Source of the DNA: Miscanthus floridulus
Lineage: Eukaryota; Streptophyta; Magnoliopsida; Poales; Poaceae
NCBI RefSeq assembly: GCF_019320115.1
Contig: NC_089581.1
Coordinates: 12,290,265 to 12,354,264 of the forward strand
Direction of reading: 5' to 3'
Length of the DNA stretch: 64,000 nucleotides
In this document: piece after piece, positions 33,360-44,548 of the stretch
Numbering within the stretch: the first letter of the stretch is position 1
How the letters are laid out: each line of letters opens with the position of its first letter
The notes under the pieces: model-generated
Databases searched by the model: none
Told to the model about the DNA's origin: nothing
The model's input: only the letters and a program-made list of their open reading frames with translations
Translations under genes and position numbers: made by a program

Positions 33360-35768
33360 TAGGTTATACTGATCAGTAGCAGAGCAGCAATCCAAGACTG
33401 TAAAAATCGGGAGCCCAAATATGGAACGTCACGCTGAAACGAAGAGAAGCACACTACCTACGCAACCATTCTGAACGAACACTACCACCATGTCCGTCCT
33501 TGCGCTTGTAGTCCTCCTAGCTAGCCTGCAGCACGCGGCATCCGCCGGCGTCGGCCAGTTCACCTACAACGGCTTCGCGGGCGCGAGCCTCGCGGTCGAC
33601 GGCGCCGCGCGGGTCGCGCCCAGCGGCCTCCTGGTGCTCACCAACGGCACGGTGGCCATGACGGGCCACGCGTTGCACCCGTCCCCGCTCCTGTTCCGCG
33701 AGCCGACGTCTGACGGCACGGGCACGGTGTGGTCCTTCTCCGCGTCGTTCGTGTTCGCCATCGTCGGGCAGTACCTCCACCTGAGCAGCCACGGCCTGGC
33801 CTTCTTCGTCTCGCGCACCCGGAGCCTCTCCACCACCATGCCGTTCCAGTACCTGGGCCTCCTCAACACCACCGACGGTGCCGCAACCACATCCTCGCGG
33901 TGGAGCTCGACACGGTGCTCAACTACGAGTTCGGCGACATCAACAACAACCACGTCGGCATCGACGTCGACAGCCTCCGGTCCGTCGCCGCCGCGAGGGC
34001 TGGCTACTACGATGACGCTGACGCCGACGGCGCCGTGTTCCGCGACCTGAGCCTCTTCAGCCGCGAGGCGATGCAGGTGTGGGTGGACTACGACGGCCGC
34101 TCCACGGTGCTCGACGTGACGCTGGCGCCCGTCGGCGTGCCCAGGCCCAAGAAGCCCCTCCTCTCGCGCGCCGTCGACCTCGCCGCGGTGGTGCCCTCCG
34201 AGGCGTACGTCGGCTTCTCATCCTCGACCGGCGTCATGGCGTGCAGCCACTACGTGCTCGGCTGGAGCTTCGCCTTGGACGGCGCCGCGCCGCTGCTTGA
34301 CGTCTCCCGGCTGCCCGACTACCCGCGTCCCAGCTCGAAGCCCAGACGACGACGGAAGGTGCTGGCCATCGTGCTTCCGATAGCGGCCGTCGCGGCAGCT
34401 GCTGTCGTGGCGGTCGCCGCCGTCCTGGTCTACGTGCGCCAGCGGATGGAGTACGCGGAGCTGCGCGAGGACTGGGAGGCCGAGTTCGGCGCGCACCGGT
34501 TCGCGTACAAGGACCTGCACCGTGCCACCGGTGGCTTCGCGGACAAGAGACTGATCGGCCAAGGCGGCAGCGGCGCGGTGTACCGTGGCGTGCTTCCAGG
34601 ATGCAAAGCAGAGGTCGCCGTGAAGAGGGTGTCGGACGAGTCGAGGCAAGGGATGAAGGAGTTCGTCGCCGAGGTTGCGAGCATGGGCCGGCTTAAGGCA
34701 CCGGAAGTCCGGAACCTCGTGCCGCTGCTTGGCTATTGCCGCCGGAAAGGGGAGCTACTTTTGGTGTACAAGTACATGCCAAACGGTAGCCTCGAGAAGC
34801 TTCTATATGACCAAGGCAGCAAGATCACCTTAGGTTGGGATCAGAGGTTTCGAATCATCAAAGATATCGCGGCAGGTCTGCTGTACGCCGCCTGTACCTA
34901 CATGAGGAGTGGGAACAAGCGATCGTGCACCGAGAGACATCAAGCCAAGCAACGTGCTCCTCGACGACGAGATGAACGGCCGGCTCGGTGACTTTGGCCT
35001 CGCAAGGTTGTATGACCATGGGACGAGCTCGTATACAACTCGTGTGGTCGGCACCACGGGGTACCTGGCTCCTGAGCTAATGCGCACGGGGAAGGCGAAC
35101 CCGGCGACGGATGTTTTCGCCTTCGGCTCATTCCTTCTAGAGGTGGCATGTGGGAGAAGACACATTGAACAGGCCATGTATAGTTGGCCCAACGGGCCGT
35201 CCGGCATGGCACTAGCATAGCACGGCCAGGCATGGCATGGTAGACTAGTCGTGTCGTGCCGTGCTTGTTAGTGTCGCCGTGCCGAGGTGCCGGTCCAGGC
35301 ACGACACTATCAGGTATTAGCCGTGCCGTGCCAATCACTGGGCACGGCGGCCCAGCAGTGTCCGTGCTGGCACTAGCACTATAAGTTAAAAACACCTCAA
35401 ACTGATTAGAATATCAGGGACAAGTTCATCATCTCAAACACCCCAAACTGATCATAATATCAAACACTTCATCATCTCAATCTTAAGTTACAAGTTCAGA
35501 GAACTTATCAAAGACTCAAAGTTACATGTTCACAGAACTTATCAAAGACTCACAATCACATAATCACACAAACACAGGCAGAGAATAAAATAATATTCTA
35601 TTGGGAGCTTTAGTGCAATGGCTGCCTCATTAAAAACATGTCTAGGTAAAACTCACCCTTGTAAGAAACCCTAGACAGAAAAAAGAGTACAACCCAGCTT
35701 CAATTATAAAGTTCATCAAAATCCAGTCCATAGTCAATAATATTACAGTCACATTACATAAATGATAA

Positions 35769-37978
35769 CTAATCAAGATAAAGTTCTTCAAATGCTTCTT
35801 CGAGCTCCTTGTCCTCCACCATGTGTTGCAGTCGAGCTTCAGCAGCCTCCCAATCTTTGATGCAGGTCAGCATCTCCACCATTTCAGGCTTTAGTTTCCT
35901 CCGTCGCTGCCAGTCATACTAAAAGTGGATTATGAAGATATGGTTGAAACAGGAACAGTTAAAATATCTTTAGCCATGATTAACAGCACTGGATATGTGA
36001 GTTTGTGCTGATGCCACCAGTCCAAGATGTTAAAATCATCATCTAAATGGTTCATAGTGTCACAGTCCAAGTAAGAAACAACTTCAGAAACATTAGAACC
36101 TGAAGAACTTACAGCCTGTAGCAGAGCAGCTGCAGATGTATCTTTAGCCATGATTAGAGTAGCAGCTGCAGTATGCATACCACCACCACCACCAACATCG
36201 CTATCATCATCATAAATTTTATCCAAGCAGGCTTTTTTTTACCAGATAGGTTAGGAGAGGCAGTCCTCCTCAACCTAACACCTCCATATTTCTCCTCATA
36301 CTTATTGTAGACATCAGTAAGTCGAGCTCTAGTGCCAACCTGGTAAGCTTAAGAGTACCCAACCTCCTAAGCACTCTAATGAAACATTTTATTTTAGCTC
36401 TGAGGTCCAGGATGAATGTAAAAGAATAAAGCAAAGGTATGTCCCGTCAGCATTTATTATATTTGTCTATCATAGGTTGAACCATAGGCCTAATGTGATT
36501 ATCATTAGCATAATTCTTTAGGTGTATAGCATTCTTAACAAGATAATGAATCATGAGTGAAGATGTAGATAGTACACACCAGACAATGCAACTGTAGCAT
36601 CATAAAATAGTTCAAGAAATTTAAGCACTTTTTCTACCATAGCCCAATGATCACCAGTTAAAAGCAACTAACCACCTTCAGCCCTAGGATATTGAGCATG
36701 GATGAAAGTAGTGAATGAGACCTTATGTGGAAACAAATGCTTAAGCATTAGATATGTAGAATTCCATCTAACTTCCATGTCCAGTTGAAATTTTCTAGGC
36801 CTAACACCCGTGGCAATGCAATAACTTTTATATGCAGCAATTCTCTAGTTAGATGAGTTTAAGAAAGATATTACAATTCTAATTTTTTCGATCAAAGGCT
36901 TAAGAGCAGTTAGGGCCTCCTTAACAATCATATTGATAATGTGACATGCACAACACTGATGCAAGAACATACAATTAACTGCATTGTCTAAATCATCACT
37001 ATCATTAGATGATGCATTGACCACGACTTCAATACCAAGATATTTAGAAAGAATAGGTCTAAGTTTTTGCATGGTTGATACATTAGATGATGCATTGTCC
37101 AAAGTAACAGCAAATACTTTTCTAGTCAAACCATAATCAGCAAGCACAGATGCAACAAGATTATCAATGTTTTGTCCGTTGTGGGAACAATCAATAAGCC
37201 TAAGACCAAACACTCTCTTCTCTAGTTGCCAATCAGAGTTTATGTAGTGAGCAACAACACTAAGGTAGTCCTCTTTGGCATTACCAGACCAAATATCAGA
37301 GGTTAGACACATACAATTAACACTAGCAGAACTAACAGTCTCAACAAGCTTAGCCATCCAATCAAAGAAGTATTTAAGCATGTCTCTAGTGATGATTTGC
37401 CTAGAGACTGAAACAAATTTAGGATTATGAGTAGTTCTAATGTATTCTTCAAATACATATGGTTCTCCCTAAGAGATAGGAACATCAAGCCTAGCAACTA
37501 ATCGAACCAGTTGAGCACGAGCAATAATAGGACAGTACTCCCAATTGCGCATACTACCATCAGGATTAAAAGAGATCTATGACTGAGACATGCGAGTTTT
37601 TTCACGCCTCCTAAGGCATTTATCCCTATGTCGGGTGAGGTGACCAGTGCCACCACTAGAGAGCCTAGAGTATTCCTTAGAGCAATGGATGCACTTAGCT
37701 CCATACCTGACCTTCTTACCATTCACTATTTTGAAGAGTTTTTTGAAATCAAGCCACACTGCCGAGGTAGAGGAATGGGATCGCTTGCCATTATTCTCTT
37801 TCCCGTCCATTGCTTGATCATCGCAGGGCTCGAGGACGATGGGAGCTTGAACGTTACGGCCGAATAGCTCCCCGGCGTCCTCGCGCAGGTCGTCCTCATC
37901 ATCATCTCCGGCCAACCCACACAACCGCCTCTCTTGGTTGGAAGCGACCTCAAGCGTCTCGTTGTCGGATCCAGCCAT
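35769..37978 (-). pseudogene. hAT transposase (BED finger, RNase H-like core, dimerisation domain)
   Basis: ATG at 37978 opens MAGSDNETLEVASNQE and an acidic N-terminus. A BED zinc finger follows (SAVWLDFKKLF, CIHCSKEYS, GTGHLTRHRDKC). The catalytic region has CLTSDIWSG and FAVTLDNASSN, then CACHIINMIVKEAL. RWNSTYLML is near 36770. The C-terminal dimerisation domain reads SYLDCDTMNHLDDDFNILDW, WWHQHKLTYPVL and KDILTVPVSTISS, and the tail ends at a stop at 35769-35771. Stops near 37570, 37465, 36842 and 36670, a degraded stretch at 36230-36600, and a frameshift near 35910 show that it is not functional. It belongs to the plant RICESLEEPER/DAYSLEEPER-like type of hAT. Confidence 0.87.
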
Positions 37979-38027
37979 CGCCACTCATCGACGCCCCGGT
38001 CCCTCAACGGCTTTAGACAAAACAGAG

Positions 38028-38940
38028 CAAGGGTCAGTAGAGATTGAGGGTTAGGGTTAGGGATTGAGCAAGGGTTAGGTCGACTATGACTTACCTTCAA
38101 AGCCGGAGCACCAGAGTCATGCGCGAGGTCGACGAGGGACAGATCCGACGAGAAAACCGACGGATTCGGCGAGGAAACCGACAAATCTGGCGAGGTTGAC
38201 GACGGATCCGACGAGGACAAAGTGAGATCAAGGGTTAGGGTTAGGGATTGAGCAAGGGTTAGGGTTAGGGATTGTGCCAGTGCCAGCCAGCGGTGGCTCC
38301 AGAGGCCACCGAAGAGCGAGAAGAAGAGAGAAAGTTAGAGGCGAGAGAGGTGAACGAGTCATCGACGCGGCGACGCCGACTCGCCAAGAGAGGAGAGCAA
38401 ATGAATTAGGGCGATGCCGCGACAGAGCGAGATGTGGCCGGCCCACCGGGACGGGTTTTATACCCTGTATTCCAACGGCCGGATCCAACGGTCCGATGGG
38501 AGCGAGGCCGGAGATCCGACGGGTCCGGTGAGGAAACCGATGGATCCAATGAGGAAACCAATGGATCCAGCGAGGTCGACGACGGATCTGGCGAGGATGA
38601 AGCGAGATCAAGGGTTAGGGTTACGGATTGAGCAATGGTTAGGGTTAGGGGTTGTGCCAGTGCCGGCCAGTGGTGGCTCTAGAGGCCACCGGAGAGCGAG
38701 AAGAAGAGAGGAAGTCGAAGGCGAGAGAGGAGAGTGAGTCATCGATGCGACGACGCCGACTCACCGAGAGAGGAGAGCGAGGCGAGAGAGGAGCGAGCGA
38801 GACGGCGCTGCGGGGGAGAGCTGAGAGCAAATGAATTAGGGCAACGGAGACGTGGTCGACCGGCCGCGACAGACGGTTTTATACCTCCGATTCCAACGGG
38901 CGGATCCAACGGTCCGATGGGAGCGAGGCCGGGGATCTAA
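38028..38940. repeat. hAT 5' region: telomere-like GGGTTA runs and a ~380-bp direct duplication
   Basis: Units starting GAGATCAAGGGTTAGGGTTA at 38223 and 38605 are about 380-bp direct copies sharing the same GC-rich body. Each begins with several GGGTTAGGGTTAGGG runs, and a third run lies at 38040-38075. They occupy the region upstream of the transposase start. Confidence 0.85.
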
Positions 38941-39420
38941 TGGCCACCTGCAGCCGAGCCGTGCCGCTGCCAGACCGGCCCATATAGCGTGTCGTGCCCG
39001 GGCCGACACTACAGGCCTAAATGGCGGCTCAGGCATGGTACTAAGGCTGGCCTGGCACGAAGGCCATCGGGCCAGGCCGTTCTTGGGGCGTGCTAATTAG
39101 TGTCGTGCTTGGACCGGCCCGTAAATGGCCAACTATAAGGCCATGGAGGGGGATGATTTTGCACTCGTGGACCTTGTTCTTGGACACTGGCTCAGTGGAT
39201 CTCTAATGGAAGCAGTGGACTCAAAGCTTCAGGATGACTATGACGCGGAGGAGGTGTGCCTAGCTCTGAAGCTTGGATTGCTTTGCTCACACCCTCTGGC
39301 CAGTGAAAGACCGAGCATCAGGCAAGTTGTGCAGTATCTAGATGGTGGGGTAGCGTTCCCAGAGCTAGTAAATCTTAACGCTAAAGCTATTGGTTGCTCG
39401 AGTAATTTTCTCCCTCCGCA

Positions 39421-39709
39421 CACTCGATTTCCTGAGCATTGGATCTTTAGTCCACTGATCTCCTGTGCTCCACATGCTCCCCCACCTGGCCCCCTGCACC
39501 GCTGCCTGCATGCATGCAGATTCGAAGATGGTGTACGCACGTGGTCGTGTGGGGCTCAGGGTGGCAGGGTGCGGTCGGGCGCCTGCGCCCGCATGCTGCT
39601 GGTGCCCGGGACCATGCGCAACCATGGGCGTGGCAGGGTGGTCAGCAGGTGCATGGACTTGTCTCTGTCACATTGAATCACCTAGCCCTTTGACATCTAG
39701 TATATATAT
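39421..39709. other. Sequence downstream of lectin kinase pseudogene 1
   Basis: GC-rich to 39670, then an ATATAT run. The kinase frame stays open to a stop at 39676, but the residues no longer resemble the family's tail. No separate gene is supported. Confidence 0.5.
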
Positions 39710-39849
39710 AGGCCCCGGTGGGCTTGCTGAAAATTAGCTAAAACTGATTGAAAAATACTGTTCTGGCTAAATTGTTGTGAGAGAAAAATACTGTTCTGAC
39801 TGAAAAAACAAGCCAAACAAGTCGGTTTCTGAGTAAGCCGAACGGGGCC
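39710..39849. mobile_element. GGCCCCG-type MITE
   Basis: A 140-bp element with ends GGCCCCGGTGGGCTTGCTG and GTAAGCCGAACGGGGCC, flanked by ATA. The interior has two GAAAAATACTGTTCTG units, as in the MITE at 25911. Confidence 0.78.
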
Positions 39850-40490
39850 ATATGCAGATTCATTGCTCGCTCCGTGAATGTAACTACGGGTTACGTATTA
39901 ATAAAAGTAGTTTATGTTTAACTAAGTTTTTAGTGAATAATATTCGTATTTATGGCTCTAAATTATTTTTTATGAAAATACATTTTATAATTAATCCAAT
40001 AGTATTTATTTGATATTATAAATATTAATATTTTTTTATCTATAATTGGTTAAACTCGAGATACTAAAACGTGACACTATGCTACAATTGTATTCTTTCT
40101 TGGGATGAGGTAGTACTTTAGTAGGAGCAGATTACATCGTATTGGACCATATTTTACATTTTCTGTTTTGGTGTAAATTCTGTGTTTAATTTATATAAAT
40201 TGATTATTCCTAACTATAATTGATCAGAATTATTTAAATAGTTATCTGAAATTTTTTTGGCTTTTTCCAATTTCGGTATGTTTTATTTGATTTTCCTTTG
40301 AAATTTTCTAATTTTGCTACCATAAAAATAATCTGGCATTTTTTTTTGTTTTTTTTTGTTTGTTTAATATTTTTGTAGTATTTGGATCATTTTTTTGTTC
40401 ATTCCCGATCGAGTGTCCGGCAGGCCTTGAATGCTCGGGTGTCAACCGGCCTAGAAACACTCAAGCCACATCATTCTAGCAGACCTCCTA
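39850..40490. other. AT-rich intergenic sequence
   Basis: Low-complexity T/A-rich sequence with runs such as TTTTTTTGTTTTTTTTTG at about 40340. No gene or element is recognised. Confidence 0.6.
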
Positions 40491-40797
40491 GATTTTTTTT
40501 TAATTTTAATACTGTTTGAAAACTAATTTTAAATCTCACATTGTCTGCTTTTAAAAAAAACTAACACTTTTAGCCGCGTCTATTGTCCTGGTGCGGCCAA
40601 ATACCTATGTCGCGCCATGCATGGTGGCACGGCAGAGGGCTGACGTGGCGACGATCGAAATCGCTGACCGATGACGTGGCAGGGTCTGTCGTACCAAGGT
40701 CGATGGTGCGGCAGTGCCGCGCCCTGATCCATGGCGCGGCAGAGCCGAATGAAACCCTGCGGCCAGTCCCGCCTGCCTGAGCAGCAAGCATGCCTGG

Positions 40798-43700
40798 TGT
40801 CGACGAAATATGGTCGGCAGTCCACCGAGGGGGTGCCCGTGGTGGTAGATTATCGATAGGATGCGTGTAATCTGGAACCAGATGGTTACAGAGACACAAG
40901 ACACATGATTTATACAGGTTCTGGCCGCCAGTGTAGCGTAAAACCCTACGTCCTGTGCTCTATTATTTGTATTGATCTGGGGTGAGATCTGTTATGATCC
41001 GTCCTCTAGGGGGACCCTTGCCCCTCCTTATATATTCCAAAGGAACAAGGTTACAAGTAAAGTATCCAATTTGGTATAATTATAATATAGCGTGCTCCGC
41101 ACGTTTCATCTTGTGGGTTGGGCCACCTCTGGTGGTGCGGCCCATGTATACCTATAAGGGTATAGGGGGTCTATTCCCCCACAGCTAGTCCCCGAGCGCC
41201 TTGTATCCTTCGAGTAGCGCTGTCTTGAGCTTGCCAGAAGGATGTAAGGGGCTCAAGATAAAATTTAAAAAATATTTTCCCCGAAGTGTGCCCACTTTGA
41301 CTCTGAGTCGAAAAGAGACACGACCGTCCTTGTAGAATCAGAGGCGTTTGAACCATCAGAATGAGCACATTCACCTTACGATAAGTGTGCCCACTTAGTC
41401 CCCGAGCCTGGTAGTAGATGATGTAGGCACGTGGTGCCAGGGTCTAAAAAAGTCTTGTTAATTAGATACAGCATGCACCATCAGGTGCATCGTACCAATG
41501 TAGTCCCCGAGCTTGCTAGAAGACGAGGTATGAGCCTTGTAGCAAGGTCTAAACGAGAAAAAAAATTCCCAACTGTATGCGAGTCGCCAGTCGCATGTAG
41601 TCGAGACGCGAAGTCCCCGAGCTATGGTCGGAGAGTGGTCGGGGTAGTCCCCGAGCATAGGTCAAGGGGTGAACGGTGAAGTCCAAACTGTGGTCGAAGA
41701 GTGGTGCGCCAGTCCTCGAGCGCAAGTCGAGAGGCAAACGACGAAGTCCCCGAGCATAGCTCGAGATCCCTACAATATAAATATATAGAACGGTAGTGCA
41801 TGATGTACAAAATAATAAATTATGGAGAAAAATCAGCGGTGCAGTAATAGTGTATGATGCTCGTCAGTCATTTGCAAATGAGCATGATGTGATAAAGCAG
41901 TTAGTGCTTTGTAAACATCAGTGTTAATATGGAGTTTGTGTTTATACTTAATATAAACCGCCCGACCAGGTAGTATGTAGCTAAGCCTCTAGCCCTAGCT
42001 AGCCTCACTGTAGCGTGGAGTGCGGAGCCCGTGTGCGTGTAGGAAGGCGTCGCTAAGGAGCCGCTGCCGATGACCCGTAACACAGAGGGCGGACACTCAT
42101 ACACGTGTGGAGAGAGCCGGTAGACAGGGCCATTTCTGGAGACATCGAGTATCAACGTGACTGGTCGAGGATTTGCATTAAGTATAGCTGTATGTCATCT
42201 TTAAGATGGTATACATGGACAAACGTTATTTGAAGAATAATCATGACGAGGACGTTTGTGGAGAAACGTCGTAATGAAAATTGTATTAAATATAAATATT
42301 AGAAGTGTACTTATCTTTGGATAGAAATCTGGTCGATGGCGATAAAGTTGTCCGGTCCTCGTGCTTTTTGACCTGTTGTGACGGTGGTCGCGGTTGTTAT
42401 AGCGTCGTTCTTCGCGACGATCATCATTGCGACGTGGTCTAGTGGTCGAGGTGGTCGAAGCTCGGCGGAGCCGCTCGAGACATGGTCGACGTGGTCCGTG
42501 GTCGACGTGCTCAGAGTTCGGCAAAGGCGCTCGGGACGTGGTCGACGTGGTCCATGGTCGACGTGGTCGGAGCTCGGCGGAGCCACTCGGGACGTGGTCG
42601 ACGTGGTCCGTGGTCGACGTGGTCGGAGCTCGGCGGAGCCACTCGGGACATGGTCGACGTGGTTCGATGCAACTCGCTCAGCGGCTCACTTGATGGCTCA
42701 ACGTGGCTTGCTGGCAGCTTGTCATGACTTGCATGATGACTTGAGCGGCTTGCTTCGGCTCGGCTCCACCTTTCTTGATAGCATGATCAGTTTGAATGAC
42801 TTGATGGGCTTGGATGAAGTCGAACTCATGTTGGAGACGTGGAAGAGCAGCAACAAATCTGTACGTAATGTATGGCTCACGTACATGCATATGTATGAGT
42901 TTTTGTCCTTGCATGGTCTTCAATATTTAGCTTGCATGACTTTCTGGTAATCGGCTTGCATGGCACTTTGTAGATGTACGTATATATCTCTTTCTTTATT
43001 TGCTTGTCTTAGGACTCAGACGTGCCCTTGCTTGCCTATTTGGAGTCGTGGCCGTGTGCCGCCGGCCGTCGACAACAACTTCGATGGCTTCAACAAGTAT
43101 ATGTCTTCTTCGTTCATGCATGGCAGCCGTGGAGGGAAGCCAGTCCCTTAAGACAAAGCGGGACCAACTAGGCCATGATTGATCAAATCAACCTTTGCCG
43201 GACGCTGTGCTGAATGTTAGGGCTGCTGTTTAACTTCGTGCACTTTGGTAGCTGCCCATGAAACGCGTCGTCGTAGTCCGCCCACAGGATCCCGAGTTGT
43301 CGCGGATGACGACGTTGGTGAAGAAAATTCCCATCTGGCTCGCCAAAGGGCTAGCACGCACAACCCCTAAAGGGGCACAACCCCTAGAGGGGACCCCTAC
43401 CTGGCGCACCACTATCGACGAAATATGGTCGGTAGTCCATCGAGAGGGGTGCCCATGGTGGTAGATTATCGGTAGGATACGTGTAATCAGGAACCAGATG
43501 GTTACAGAGACACAAGACACAAGATTTATACAGGTTCTGGCCGCCAGTGTGGCGTAAAACCCTACGTCATGTGCTCTGTTATTTGTATTGATCTAGGGTG
43601 AGATCTGTTATGATCCATCCTCTAGGGGGACCCTTGCCCCTCCTTATATATTCTAAAGGGACAAGGTTACAAGTAAAGTATCCAATTTGGTACAATTACA

Positions 43701-43799
43701 ATATAGCGTGCTCCGCACGCTTCATCTTACGGGCTGGGCCACCTCTGGTGGTGCGGCCCATGTATACCTATGAGGGTATAGGGGGTCTATTCCCCCACA
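40798..43799 (-). mobile_element. Small non-autonomous LTR retrotransposon nested in the Mutator-like element
   Basis: Two 386/387-bp LTRs (40798-41183 and 43413-43799) are nearly identical, sharing for example GGTTCTGGCCGCCAGTGT and GGGGGTCTATTCCCCCACA. On the minus strand each starts TGTGGGGGAATAGACCC. A primer-site-like TGGTGCGCCAGGTAGGGG adjoins the right LTR at its left. A 4-bp CTGG flanks both sides. The 2.2-kb interior encodes no gag or pol. It contains GTCCCCGAGC repeated at least seven times (41187-41760) and a GTCGACGTGGTC minisatellite. The minus orientation is inferred from the primer site. Confidence 0.85.
42430..42670. repeat. GTCGAC-rich minisatellite
   Basis: A unit of about 50-60 bp (CGACGTGGTC.GTGGTCGACG then TGGTCGGAGCTCGGCGGAGC and CACTCGGGACGTGGT) repeats about four times with little divergence. 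It lies inside the small LTR element. Confidence 0.85.
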
Positions 43800-44548
43800 C
43801 TGGCGTTATCTGGACGGTTTAATCGGAACGCGTCGCGCCGATAGTGGGAGTTATTCTAAGTATTGCTTGACGTAAAATCAATAATGGATTTGTTTCTGTC
43901 TTTTGTTAAATTTTTTTCATAGCCGAATAGAGAATTTGATAAGCCAATGATATTTTTCCGTCTTTCATAATATGGTTAACCACCATGTTAACTAATCGAT
44001 TATGAAAAATTAGATCGAATTGAAACAAATATTTTTTAAGGGAACTTATTTATTTGGCTTTTTGGCCCCATATTGTAGGATCGGCGGCGACACGACCATG
44101 GACCCCGGCTTCCTCGACCCCTCACGCAAGACACCGGCCACCGGCGTCGAGATACCGCGGGACTACCGGTTTTCGAACTAGTTGCTACTTAATCTTGCAT
44201 GCAATGATGCCGCGACGCATTGAAACGAATATGAAGCAAATAAATTAAGTCCATGCGTAAGTTGATAAGCTGCCACATAACATTTTCATTGGTTTGACAT
44301 AAGTTCGACATAACATAACCAACTAAGCCTATAAGTTTTGGACGCCAATAATAGTTCGACCAAACAAACTAAGACCCTAGAGTGTAAGGATCCCTAGGAC
44401 GCCTATGTCTCTTTGGATTTGTTGGCAACACATTGAAAGTGTAGCCAATGTCGGTGTGGTCGCGTCGTTGGTGCGTACGGCTCGTACCCTGTAAGTATAT
44501 GATATGCACGATTACTTAGAATTCTTTATGATCGTTAGTTCATGTAGC
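43800..44548 (+). other. Left interior of the Mutator-like element with an exon-like fragment
   Basis: On the plus strand, an acceptor-like ATATTGTAG precedes a GC-rich open stretch at about 44080-44180 reading DPGFLDPSRKTPATGVEIPR then DYRFSN and a stop. The sequence before it is T-rich and intron-like. This looks like the 3' end of an intron and a piece of an exon captured by the element. I cannot identify the donor gene. Confidence 0.4.

Larger units (their letters stand above)
35179..39137 (-). mobile_element. hAT transposon inserted in lectin receptor kinase 1
   Basis: A 3959-bp element with perfect 11-bp terminal inverted repeats TATAGTTGGCC / GGCCAACTATA. It is flanked by a perfect 8-bp target duplication AGGCCATG (35171-35178 and 39138-39145), the hAT hallmark. 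Both ends have GC-rich subterminal sequence with GCCGTGCC/GGCACGG. It carries one minus-strand transposase gene with several stops. The exact duplication and termini suggest an insertion younger than the first frameshifts of the host gene could be, but the order is not proven. Confidence 0.95.
33490..39420 (+). pseudogene. L-type lectin receptor-like kinase 1, split by a hAT element
   Basis: The gene would encode a plasma-membrane receptor: a legume-lectin ectodomain, one helix and a Ser/Thr kinase. ATG at 33490 opens a signal peptide (MSVLALVVLLASLQHAASAG). The lectin domain follows (FTYNGFAGASLAVDG ... HILAVELDTVLNYEFGDI, NNHVGIDVDSLRSV), then a helix at about 34360-34435 (VLAIVLPIAAVAAAAVV). 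Kinase motifs are [36 protein letters not shown] and YLAPEL. Damage includes a one-base loss near 33878 in the lectin domain, an 8-bp insertion near 34884, a 2-bp insertion within HRD near 34928, and the hAT at 35179-39137 after GRRHIEQ. The kinase resumes at 39138 (AMEGDDFALVDLVLGHW ... ERPSIRQVVQYLDGG), and the usual C-terminal tail is lost after about 39400. No introns are seen, as is typical of this family. Confidence 0.9.

Noticed and set aside
38028..38290. GGGTTA runs considered as an interstitial telomere
   Set aside because: Only a few degenerate units per cluster, located inside a hAT element and repeated as part of a larger duplication.
42378..42950. 190-codon ORF with repeated WSTWS residues
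   Set aside because: It is a translation of the GTCGACGTGG minisatellite inside a non-coding LTR element.
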